Assembly (NCBI RefSeq): GCF_002723935.1
Contig: NZ_BEWM01000002.1
Location: forward strand, 620,001-684,000
Reading direction: 5' to 3'
Source of the DNA: Gluconobacter cerinus
Lineage (GTDB): Bacteria; Pseudomonadota; Alphaproteobacteria; Acetobacterales; Acetobacteraceae
Length of the DNA: 64,000 bases
How positions within the stretch are numbered: the first letter of the stretch is position 1; every line of letters starts with the position of its first letter. Under the pieces are notes generated by a model that worked only from the letters and a program-made list of their open reading frames with translations, was not told where the DNA came from and searched no databases. A program made the position numbers and the translations under genes. Positions 46,252-54,225 of this stretch are shown piece by piece.

Positions 46252-46261
46252 AAGCTGACTG

Positions 46262-46909
46262 ATGTTGCAATGCATTGATCTTATAAAGGACTATCCGGTC
46301 CATGGAGGAAGGCGCCGCATACTTAACGGCGTTAATTTCACCCTTAAAAAGGGCGAAAAACTCGGGATTCTTGGGCGTAACGGTGCAGGAAAGTCGACTT
46401 TGATCCGCATCATTGGGGGGGTAGAGCACCTTACGGGGGGGAGAATCGAGCGGGATATGACTGTTTCGTGGCCCCTCGCCTTTGGGGGAGCGTTTCAGGG
46501 TAGCTTGAGCGGGTTAGATAACCTGAAATTTATTTGCCGGATCTACAATCTCGATTATGCGGATACCCGAGCTTTTGTGGATGATTTTGCCGAACTTGGG
46601 CATCAGCTTACCGAGCCTGTCAAAACTTATTCGTCAGGAATGCGGGCACGATTGGCTTTTGCCCTTTCGATCGTCATCGAGTTCGACTGTTATTTGATAG
46701 ACGAAGTAATAATGGTTGGAGATGCGCGTTTCCATGCGCGTTGCCAGGAAGAACTCTTTGGGAAGCGCGATGAACGGGCAATGATCGTTGTCTCACACGA
46801 TATGGGTTTTATGAGAGAGACGTGCAACCGAGTTGCAGTTCTTGATCAGGGGGAACTGACTCCTTACGATAGCATGGATGAAGCCATTTCTACCTACGAA
46901 TCTCTGTAG
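46262..46909 (+). CDS. kpsT: Capsule export ATPase (KpsT-like)
   Basis: The product has 215 residues, the short KpsT length. Walker A GRNGAGKST is at about 38-46, the signature is YSSGMRARLAFALSI and Walker B YLIDEVIMVGD. It powers the KpsM channel. Two G7 tracts (46415-46421 and 46435-46441), encoding IGGVEHLTGGR, lie within 27 bases and could slip; the frame is intact here. It follows kpsE closely. Confidence 0.9.
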   Translation: MLQCIDLIKDYPVHGGRRRILNGVNFTLKKGEKLGILGRNGAGKSTLIRIIGGVEHLTGGRIERDMTVSWPLAFGGAFQGSLSGLDNLKFICRIYNLDYADTRAFVDDFAELGHQLTEPVKTYSSGMRARLAFALSIVIEFDCYLIDEVIMVGDARFHARCQEELFGKRDERAMIVVSHDMGFMRETCNRVAVLDQGELTPYDSMDEAISTYESL

Positions 46910-47299
46910 TGAATGTCTTTAGTGAGGTTTTTGCATGGCGGTGGGATGGACATGGAATGTGAGGAGAGCGACGCTAAAATAACCAGACATTTTTCTTGCA
47001 GCGGTCTGTGACGATATATGGCTTTTTAATTGAAGCCACTGTTGCTCCGTTTGATCGAGGTAAGATCTTTTTATATCTTCTAGGGTGCTTCAAAAGTCAC
47101 AATTTCTCAGAAGGATTCAAGTGAATTCTCTGGTGGGTTCCAATGCGTCAAGTTATTCGGACCATAAAACCGGCTGTTTCATTTTCTCGTTCTTTGTTGT
47201 GTCCTAAAGAATGGAATAACGGGGCTTATTTTATATTTAAAGGATTTTTCAAACCCTTCACCTGTTGCAACAAGTGGAAAACCAGACCAGAAAGAGTAC
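46910..47299. other. A/T-rich intergenic region before the outer-membrane export gene, no gene seen
   Basis: These 390 bases hold no convincing reading frame, although a weak plus-strand frame runs from 47143 to 47340. They presumably contain a promoter for the outer-membrane lipoprotein gene at 47300. Confidence 0.4.
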
Positions 47300-48556
47300 A
47301 TGATCGTATATCCCAAGCAACGAGCTGCTATGCCGACTAATTCTCTTATAGGTTCTTCCCGGTGTTCCAGCGTTCTTGGCCTGTCGCAGGTGGCGCTTCT
47401 TCTGATACTTGGTGGGTGCTCGGCACTTCCTGACAGTGGTCCGACAGAGCGTGGCGTGCTTTCAGAAGCCCGGGATACGAAACGAAATCCGCTTGATTTT
47501 GCGGTTGTACGTCTGTCTCCCGATGTTGCAGCTATTCTGGCGGCTGAGGTGACACCACTCGTTTCGAGCCTAGATACGGCAAATAACCCACCAGCTCATA
47601 ACGACCGGATCGGCGCTGGTGACGTTCTTACGATAGCGGTTTTTGAGCTCGGCAATGGACTGTTCTCCTCCAGCGGTTCAATGTCGGCGGCAGGACAGAG
47701 TGGCGATGTCGGGGCGATCTCGCATGGAACAACGGGCGTCACGACGTCTAATCTACCTCCCACAGAGGTCGAGTCGGACGGGACGATCGCCATTCCGTAT
47801 GCCGGTCGTTTGTATGTTTCGGGTCTTACGCCTCAGCAAGCCGCCGCGTCGATCCGAGCACGCCTTATTGGCAAATCACAGAATGCGGAAGTCATGGTTC
47901 GCATCGCCAGCGATATTTCCAATACCGTTATCGTGTCTGGCTCGGTCCATCATCCGGGGCGCGTCGTGCTGAGTACGGCGCAGGAACGACTATCGGATGT
48001 AGTGGCCATCGCCGGAGGCGCGATGTATCCGCCGGAGGATACGCAAATTCAGGTTGTGCGCGGCAATCGTGCTGCCCAGACGGATCTGGGAACGCTGGAA
48101 ACATACCCTGCTGAAGATCTTCGAGCCCGGCCAGGGGACCGCCTGCATGTCGTTTATCAGCCCCGGAGCTATACGGTATTTGGAGCTGCTGGCAAGCAAG
48201 CGACGGAAGTGCGTTTTGAAACGCCGCATGTCTCCTTAGCGGAAGCGCTTGCGCGTGTTGGGGGGCCTGCGGATGAGCGGGCGGACCCGAATGCTGCGTT
48301 TCTGTTCCGCTTCGAAACTCCTGAGACTGCGCGGCGGCTAGGTCTTACGACGGCTGCGACGCCGAAAGGCGTTCCTGTCGTGTATCAGGTCGATCTGATG
48401 AGCCCGACATCCTATTTTCTGACGCAGCAGATCCCGGTAAAAAGCAAGGATGTTCTCCTCGTCGCCAATGCACGAACGAACCGTTTCTACAAATTCAACC
48501 AGCTGATCAGCACGCTGGTTAGCCCAGCAATCACGGCGGCATGGATCGCCAAGTAA
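47300..48556 (+). CDS. Outer-membrane polysaccharide export lipoprotein (Wza/KpsD-like)
   Basis: The product has 418 residues. A signal peptide with lipobox ILGGC places the lipid-bearing cysteine at about residue 40. The polysaccharide export domain begins at about 102 (RIGAGDVLTIAVFELGNGLF), and SLBB-type repeats include TVIVSGSVHHPGRVVLSTAQ and YTVFGAAGKQATEVRF. A hydrophobic helix near the C-terminus (LISTLVSPAITAAWIAK) resembles the Wza outer-membrane helix. It forms the exit pore for the capsule. The 47300 start has AAGAG about 6 bases upstream; an internal ATG at 47330 is also possible. Confidence 0.88.
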   Translation: MIVYPKQRAAMPTNSLIGSSRCSSVLGLSQVALLLILGGCSALPDSGPTERGVLSEARDTKRNPLDFAVVRLSPDVAAILAAEVTPLVSSLDTANNPPAHNDRIGAGDVLTIAVFELGNGLFSSSGSMSAAGQSGDVGAISHGTTGVTTSNLPPTEVESDGTIAIPYAGRLYVSGLTPQQAAASIRARLIGKSQNAEVMVRIASDISNTVIVSGSVHHPGRVVLSTAQERLSDVVAIAGGAMYPPEDTQIQVVRGNRAAQTDLGTLETYPAEDLRARPGDRLHVVYQPRSYTVFGAAGKQATEVRFETPHVSLAEALARVGGPADERADPNAAFLFRFETPETARRLGLTTAATPKGVPVVYQVDLMSPTSYFLTQQIPVKSKDVLLVANARTNRFYKFNQLISTLVSPAITAAWIAK

Positions 48557-48668
48557 CCCCCAGATGCTGCATCCTGTCCTGCCAGCGGAGTATGTCGGAA
48601 GTCCGGAAGGTAAGGGGTCACTGATGCGGTCTTTACTCTTTGTTTGTGATTTTCCGACAGATTTGATC

Positions 48669-48700
48669 GCCCCGTTGCGCTATCGGCAGCGCAACGGGGC
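48669..48700. other. Perfect 12-bp inverted repeat between export and hldE genes
   Basis: GCCCCGTTGCGC (48669-48680) and GCGCAACGGGGC (48689-48700) are exact inverse complements across 8 bases. No T-run follows. It lies in the 290-base gap before hldE and may end or stabilise the exporter transcript or serve as an operator. Confidence 0.6.
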
Positions 48701-48846
48701 CCGGCAGGTATGTGTGTGCACAGGCCTCTTTCGGGGATCTCACGTCGCGCGGGGGATGTCTGGTTGTCCTGCGGGCCATCTTTATTTCGAGAGGTCCATT
48801 CAGTTTCGTCCCTCTTTTCTTCCACGGCAATCACGAGAATGTGGTC

Positions 48847-50301
48847 ATGATTGATAATTTCGCGTTCGGCCGGGTGGCTATTATCGGCGATCTCCTGCTC
48901 GACTGTTATATCAACGGCTCTGTCGGCCGTATTTCTCCCGAGGCTCCCGTTCCAGTCCTTCTACGGGCCAATCATACTGCAGTGCCAGGAGGCGCAGCCA
49001 ATGTGGCGTTGAATGCCGCTACTCTGGGAAGCAGTGTGGCACTCGTCGGGCTAGTGGGTGACGATGAATCGGCAAATAGGCTGCGCGCGGCTCTGAGTGT
49101 TCAGCCAGGCATTGATATCAGTGGTCTTGTAGTGGACTCCGCATGGACGACGATCACCAAGACTCGTGTGCTGAGCGGGCGCCAGCAGATCGTGCGGATT
49201 GACGAGGAACGAGTTGAGACGACCGCCGCCTCTACGCGCCGCCGTCTCGTGGAGGCCAGTCAGGCCGCGATCGCTGGGGCGGATGTCGTCATCTGCTCGG
49301 ACTACGCCAAGGGCGTCCTGACGGACGAGGTTCTGGCTGCGATTTTCGAAGCCGCGAAACAGCATGGTGTTCCGGTGATCGTCGATCCCAAGCGGCGGGA
49401 TTTCACGGCTTATCGTGGTGCCGATCTCATTACGCCCAACCGGAGTGAGCTTGGCGTGGCCACAGACATGCCCTTGCGTGACGATGCGGAAATCGAACTG
49501 GCCGCACATGTTGCGTCTGAGCAATTCGGCGGCCATGTTCTGGTGACACGTTCGGAAGAAGGGATGACACTCTTCCGCCGAGACGGGCGGATTACGCATG
49601 CGCAGGTCCGTAAATCAGAGGTTTATGACGTGTCCGGAGCCGGCGATACAGTTGTGGCAACGGTGGCGAGCGTGCTTTCGGCCGGGCAGGATCTTGAGAC
49701 CGCTGTCGTTATCGCGACCAGCGCGGCGTCGATCGTCGTGGGAAAGCTTGGGACGGCGACCGTCTCGCGTGCGGAATTGAGTGCGGCGCTGATAGACGAG
49801 ATGAAAGAGGATGGAGCCATCGTTTCGCTCGAAGGCGCCCGCTCCATAATCGAGCAGTGGCATCATCATGGTGCGCGAGTGGTGTTCACCAATGGCTGCT
49901 TTGACCTTGTCCATCCGGGGCATGTCGCTCTGATCCGGGCTGCTGCGAGCCAAGGGGACAAGCTTATCGTGGCCCTTAACAGCGATACGTCCGTTCGGCG
50001 TCTGAAAGGGGAGCAGCGTCCGCTTCAGGATGAACGGGCCCGCGCGACCGTCATGGGGGCGCTGCGTGACGTCGATATGGTCGTAATCTTCGACGAGGAC
50101 ACGCCACTTGAAACCATTCAGGCTTTGCGGCCCGATGTTGTCGTCAAGGGGGCTGACTACCAAGAGCACCAGGTCGTGGGCGGGGATTTCGTAAAGTCCT
50201 ACGGTGGGTCAGTCGTTCTCGTGGATATCGTATCTGGTCGTTCCACGACGTCCATCGTTAGGAAAATGCAGACAGCACCGGCACCATCGCCTTTCATCTG
50301 A
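48847..50301 (+). CDS. hldE: Bifunctional heptose-7-phosphate kinase/heptose-1-phosphate adenylyltransferase HldE
   Basis: The product has 484 residues. The N-terminal ribokinase-type domain shows GGAANVALNAATLGS, DPKRRDFTAYRGADLITPN in two parts, and the catalytic VSGAGDTVVATVAS. The C-terminal nucleotidyltransferase domain shows FTNGCFDLVHPGHVALI. It phosphorylates D-glycero-D-manno-heptose 7-phosphate and later attaches AMP, giving ADP-heptose after GmhB acts between the two steps. The start at 48847 follows the family N-terminus; upstream open frame is unrelated. GmhB-like and HldD genes lie at the far end of the block. Confidence 0.93.
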   Translation: MIDNFAFGRVAIIGDLLLDCYINGSVGRISPEAPVPVLLRANHTAVPGGAANVALNAATLGSSVALVGLVGDDESANRLRAALSVQPGIDISGLVVDSAWTTITKTRVLSGRQQIVRIDEERVETTAASTRRRLVEASQAAIAGADVVICSDYAKGVLTDEVLAAIFEAAKQHGVPVIVDPKRRDFTAYRGADLITPNRSELGVATDMPLRDDAEIELAAHVASEQFGGHVLVTRSEEGMTLFRRDGRITHAQVRKSEVYDVSGAGDTVVATVASVLSAGQDLETAVVIATSAASIVVGKLGTATVSRAELSAALIDEMKEDGAIVSLEGARSIIEQWHHHGARVVFTNGCFDLVHPGHVALIRAAASQGDKLIVALNSDTSVRRLKGEQRPLQDERARATVMGALRDVDMVVIFDEDTPLETIQALRPDVVVKGADYQEHQVVGGDFVKSYGGSVVLVDIVSGRSTTSIVRKMQTAPAPSPFI

Positions 50302-51542
50302 TGATCCGCTCCATTGCCCGTTCATCCAAGGACACATTCATGACGGTTTCTGACAAGCTTTCCTTTTCGACCGACACGAAGAGCGCAGGCTCCGGTGAAG
50401 TCTGGAGGGACTGGCTGAGCGCGAGGGCGCTCCCGCTTTGGAGTGTTGCGGGATTCGATAGGAAGCGAAATCTTTATCATGAGCGACTAAACTGGGACGG
50501 CTGTCCTGTGCCCATGAGTGGGCTGCGCCTGATGGTACAGGCGCGCCAGATTTCGACTTATTGCCGCGCCACGCTCGACGGGTTTTACGATGCCTCCGCA
50601 CAGGCGCTGCAATGTCTCGACGTCGTTGAGCGCGCCTATCATGGCAGCGATGGGGATGCCGGGTGGGTTTTTTCCCTTGCGCCCAACGGTAAGCCTGCCG
50701 ATTCCCGACGTGATCTTTATGCTCATGCATTCATACTGTTCGCCTATGGGTGGGCAATTCGGCTGACCGGGGAAGAACGATACCGGAAAATCGCCCGTCA
50801 GACGGCGGAAGAGGTGGAGCGTATCTTTGCCGCGCCCGACACGGGTTATCTCGATACGGTCCCTTCCACGGATTCCCTGCGGCGGCAAAATCCGCACATG
50901 CACCTGCTCGAAGCCTATCTCGTCCTGTTCGAAGCCACAGGAGACGAGTATTACCTTGATAGGCTGCGCGGTCTGATGACGCTCACGCGGAACCATCTTC
51001 TCGACCGGCGCTCCGGCCTGCTCCTAGAGTTCTTCGATTCTTCTTGGAAGCCGTTGGAACCCGCATCCCGTAATCGTGTTGAGCCCGGCCATCTGTTCGA
51101 ATGGGCATGGCTGATCGGCGAATATGAGCGGCTCGTCTCTCCGTCGGGAGAGGATATGGCTGGGCTGAGGGATGTGACGGAGCGGCTGTTCCGTTCCGGC
51201 CTGTCACTCGGGACCGACCCGAAGACGGGATTCGTCTTCGACGCGATGACCGAGGATGGAGTTGTTTTCGAGCGGATGACGCGGATTTGGCCGCAGACAG
51301 AACTCCTTCGCCTGCTGTGCACGCATCATGTTTCGGGTAAACGGGAGAGCATCTCAGCTCACGATCTGGGCACGACATTTCTCGCACGATTTGCTCCGTC
51401 ACGCCTCGCCGGTGGATGGATAGACCGTTTCGACGAGGTTGGTTCGCCGTTGGTGGACTACATGCCCGCCAGTTCGCTCTATCATATTTATGGCGCGGCG
51501 CGGCTGCTTTCGGGCTGTGTGCCGGAGACGGGTCATGGCTGA
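50301..51542 (+). CDS. AGE-family epimerase/isomerase
   Basis: The product has 413 residues from an ATG that overlaps the hldE stop by one base; an ATG at 50340 with AAGGA upstream is an alternative giving 400 residues. The (alpha/alpha)6 barrel family is seen in LPLWSVAGFDRKRNLYHERL, DLYAHAFILFAYGWAIRLTG, NPHMHLLEAYLVLFEATGD and RVEPGHLFEWAWLIGEY, including the histidines that act in N-acylglucosamine 2-epimerase and mannose isomerase. These enzymes interconvert aldoses and ketoses or epimerise at C2. Position directly after hldE suggests it makes or recycles a sugar for the heptose polymer, but the substrate is not deducible. Confidence 0.82.
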   Translation: MIRSIARSSKDTFMTVSDKLSFSTDTKSAGSGEVWRDWLSARALPLWSVAGFDRKRNLYHERLNWDGCPVPMSGLRLMVQARQISTYCRATLDGFYDASAQALQCLDVVERAYHGSDGDAGWVFSLAPNGKPADSRRDLYAHAFILFAYGWAIRLTGEERYRKIARQTAEEVERIFAAPDTGYLDTVPSTDSLRRQNPHMHLLEAYLVLFEATGDEYYLDRLRGLMTLTRNHLLDRRSGLLLEFFDSSWKPLEPASRNRVEPGHLFEWAWLIGEYERLVSPSGEDMAGLRDVTERLFRSGLSLGTDPKTGFVFDAMTEDGVVFERMTRIWPQTELLRLLCTHHVSGKRESISAHDLGTTFLARFAPSRLAGGWIDRFDEVGSPLVDYMPASSLYHIYGAARLLSGCVPETGHG

Positions 51543-52419
51543 GATACGCAAAAGCACGGCGAAAAAGACAGGTCGATCCGCCGCGACGGACACATTCCCG
51601 GCGCATGTGCTAGCCTTTCTGGATAGGCTCACGGATGGCGCGGGCAAGGCGCTCCTCGCCCGGATCAATAGTCAGAATGCGGACATGGAGGCGATTGTAC
51701 GCGAGATCGCCTCAGGCGCAGCCGTAGAAGAGCTTGCCAAACTCGCCCGGACAGGAACAGACGCGGACGGCATCGCGTGGGTCACGCAGGCGGATTACGA
51801 TTATGTCGGCCTGCCCTCCGAAGCGGCGGACTGCGATTTTAGGTCGGGATTCGACATCTATCTGCGTGAGCGTCTCGGCAAGCGCGCCGACGGGTTTGCG
51901 ACAATTTTTGAAGCGCTTGACCAGCACGAAGCGCCCTTCATTATCGAGACCGGATGCCTGCGTGTGCCGCGCAACTGGGACGGCGATGGGCAGAGTACTT
52001 TTCAGTTCGACTGGTATGCGCGCGAAAGGCGGGGGCGGGTCATAACCATCGACGTCAATCCCCAGAGCATTGACAGTGCTCGCCGTGCGTGTAGCAGCGT
52101 CACTAGCACCATCCTCAACGATTCCGTCGCCACTCTCGACGCTCTGGGCGCGGCTGGTATGGGGCCAGCGGCCTTGATCTATCTCGATTCCTTCGATCTG
52201 GACCTCGATAATCCGATGCCTAGCGCCATTCATCACTCCATGGAACTGATGGCCGCGCGTCGTCTTCTTGGCCCAGGAACGATCCTGTGCATCGACGATT
52301 TTGACGTCGCGCCGCTGGGGCCGGGCGGCAAGGGGCTGATCGTCGACCGGTTCTTCGATACGATCCGCGCGGAGGTTCTTTACTCAGGATATCAGAAAGT
52401 GTGGCGCATCTCCGTATAA
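51535..52419 (+). CDS. SAM-dependent methyltransferase-like protein
   Basis: The product has 294 residues and overlaps the preceding gene by 8 bases. After a basic N-terminus and a helical region, a Rossmann-type core shows FIIETGCLRVPRNW in place of motif I, then GRVITIDVNPQSIDSARRA (acidic loop binding SAM ribose) and AALIYLDSFDLDLDN. The later GTILCIDDFDVAP is also methyltransferase-like. It is probably a class I methyltransferase acting on a sugar or lipid in this locus. A Gly-poor motif I (ETGCLR) is unusual. The start at 51535 is chosen because upstream open frame overlaps the AGE gene deeply. Confidence 0.7.
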   Translation: MAEIRKSTAKKTGRSAATDTFPAHVLAFLDRLTDGAGKALLARINSQNADMEAIVREIASGAAVEELAKLARTGTDADGIAWVTQADYDYVGLPSEAADCDFRSGFDIYLRERLGKRADGFATIFEALDQHEAPFIIETGCLRVPRNWDGDGQSTFQFDWYARERRGRVITIDVNPQSIDSARRACSSVTSTILNDSVATLDALGAAGMGPAALIYLDSFDLDLDNPMPSAIHHSMELMAARRLLGPGTILCIDDFDVAPLGPGGKGLIVDRFFDTIRAEVLYSGYQKVWRISV

Positions 52420-52437
52420 GAAGGCGCGCCACGCCCG

Positions 52438-53766
52438 TCAGGGGTGCTTCATTGGCGCCCGCATGACATCGGCGTAAAATGCTTTCAGCCGTATTTGATA
52501 GCAACTCATGTCAAAGCGTGCCGCTTGGTTGGGCCCTGCGGCGCGCAGCGCAGCGCAGAGTGAGTCGTCCCTGTCCAACCGCTCGATGGCCGCTGTGATC
52601 TGCGGAATGTCATATGCATCCACGGTTAGGACTGCATCTCCACCGACTTCCGGAAGGGCGCCCTCGCATGAGGTCATGACGGGCGTGCCGAGTGTCATAG
52701 CTTCTATGACCGGGAGGCCGAAACCTTCCGCTAGAGAGGGAAACAGCAATGCACGTGCACCACGCACGAGCGTCATTAGGTCCCGCTCCGGCAGATATTC
52801 CATGCGAATTACCCGTCCGGTATTCAGGCAGCGCTCGAGCAGCCTGAGTTCGCCTGTCGCCTTCCAGGCCATCGCGCCCACGATGACCAGCGGCCGCTCA
52901 GCGGACGATGAGAGCATTGCTTCCAGAAGGCGGCCAATGTTCTTTTTCGGCTCGATCGAACCGAAAAACAGGTAGTAACCGTCCCGACGTAGGCCATAAA
53001 GCCGTTCGAGAACATCCTTCAGCGTTTCCTCGTTGATTTTCAGAGAGGCCGCGGGACTGCGGATTGTCTGATACGTGTTGTGAACGAGCGGTGCGACCTG
53101 GGAAGAAAATGCGATGATATCGCGCTTCGAAGCCTCGGAGACCGTGCAGATCGCGTCCGCGTGCCGGCAAAGATCCGTCATCAGGCGAAAATAATAGCTC
53201 TTATCGTCGAGCGTAGCGTGCGGCAGCCGCAAAGGGACAAGGTCATGGACCGTATAGACGTTTCGTGCGCCCCTGACGCGGATCGGGAAAGGATAGGTCC
53301 AGTGCATCACGTCAGGCGTTACCGGTAGATTCACCGTCATGAAACGGCGTGTGGCCCGGTAGCGCTGCGCAGCGACGAAAAAGAGATCCCGCGCGTTTAA
53401 CAACTGGTCGAAGGCCGGCATGCGTTCGCTAAAGGAACGGGCGTCAATCTGTGAGTCTGCAGGTACCGTCTGGGCCGTGCATCCTGTCAAAGTGCTGCGC
53501 TGACGTGCTTTCCAGCGTTCCGACAGGAAGCTGGCCTTCGTCTTTGGCTCTTCTTCGCCCAGCCGGTCATAAAACAGGACTTCCCGGAGGGCGGCGGGCG
53601 TATGGGAAGGAATGTTAAAGCCATAAAGCACGTCGACCTGCGCAGACATTCCCTTCAGAGCCTCACTCAGGGTTCTGGCGTAGGTAGCGACACCTGTCCC
53701 GCGGGGAAGAGCGAGATTGAAACCATCAAGGGTCACATGGAAAGGGGGTGATACGGCAACGGTCAT
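52438..53766 (-). CDS. GT4-family glycosyltransferase
   Basis: The product has 442 residues. The C-terminal GT-B domain shows FFGSIEPKKNIGRLLEAM, LVIVGAMAWKATGE and the GT4 ExxxxxxxE motif in AEGFGLPVIEAMTLGTPVM. The N-terminus is FNLALPRGTGVATYARTLSEAL, as in mannosyl- or rhamnosyl-type GT4 enzymes. It is the only gene in the polysaccharide block on the minus strand, converging with the methyltransferase gene. It would add a residue to the growing glycan in the cytosol. Donor is unknown. Confidence 0.88.
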   Translation of the reverse strand: MTVAVSPPFHVTLDGFNLALPRGTGVATYARTLSEALKGMSAQVDVLYGFNIPSHTPAALREVLFYDRLGEEEPKTKASFLSERWKARQRSTLTGCTAQTVPADSQIDARSFSERMPAFDQLLNARDLFFVAAQRYRATRRFMTVNLPVTPDVMHWTYPFPIRVRGARNVYTVHDLVPLRLPHATLDDKSYYFRLMTDLCRHADAICTVSEASKRDIIAFSSQVAPLVHNTYQTIRSPAASLKINEETLKDVLERLYGLRRDGYYLFFGSIEPKKNIGRLLEAMLSSSAERPLVIVGAMAWKATGELRLLERCLNTGRVIRMEYLPERDLMTLVRGARALLFPSLAEGFGLPVIEAMTLGTPVMTSCEGALPEVGGDAVLTVDAYDIPQITAAIERLDRDDSLCAALRAAGPNQAARFDMSCYQIRLKAFYADVMRAPMKHP

Positions 53767-54225
53767 TCTTTTACTCCTGCGGGGAGGGGATGAAACATTC
53801 TGCGGCGTTACACCAGCACCTTAATTGATCGGCGACGGAAACATTGCCGGACATCGTTTGGCTAAGCCCCCGGAGGGTTTTTTCGATGACAGTCATGAAC
53901 AATTAAAAGTCCATACGAATGAATTTATGTCTGCCGGTAATGTCCGGTAAAGTCTCAAGACCTCAAACAGCTGTGCTTCCTGTGAACTGTCAGTAGAATC
54001 TGGACTTCAGAACCAGAGCGACTCACCCCAAATGCAATCCGTTATAACATCGGACAACGGCTCTTCGATCCATTCATTTGTTGTAACCTCGCCTAATGCT
54101 CTTCACGAATGCCTCCGACGAGGGCAAGATAAAAACGTGGGCAGACTTTATCATGCCGCAACTCATTCGGTCTTAACTGTCCGGATGACCTTACCGCCGC
54201 TAGAACGAAGTACAGAGAAGAACGT
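53767..54225. other. Divergent intergenic region between GT4 and first TPR-GT9 gene
   Basis: This 459-base divergent region must hold the promoters for the GT4 gene and for the GT9 operon. A 66-codon frame at 54032-54232 overlaps the first GT9 gene and looks like noise. No clear promoter motifs are called. Confidence 0.4.

Noticed and set aside
47143-47340. Plus-strand frame of 65 codons before the outer-membrane export gene
   Set aside because: It overlaps the start of a well supported lipoprotein gene and has unstructured composition.
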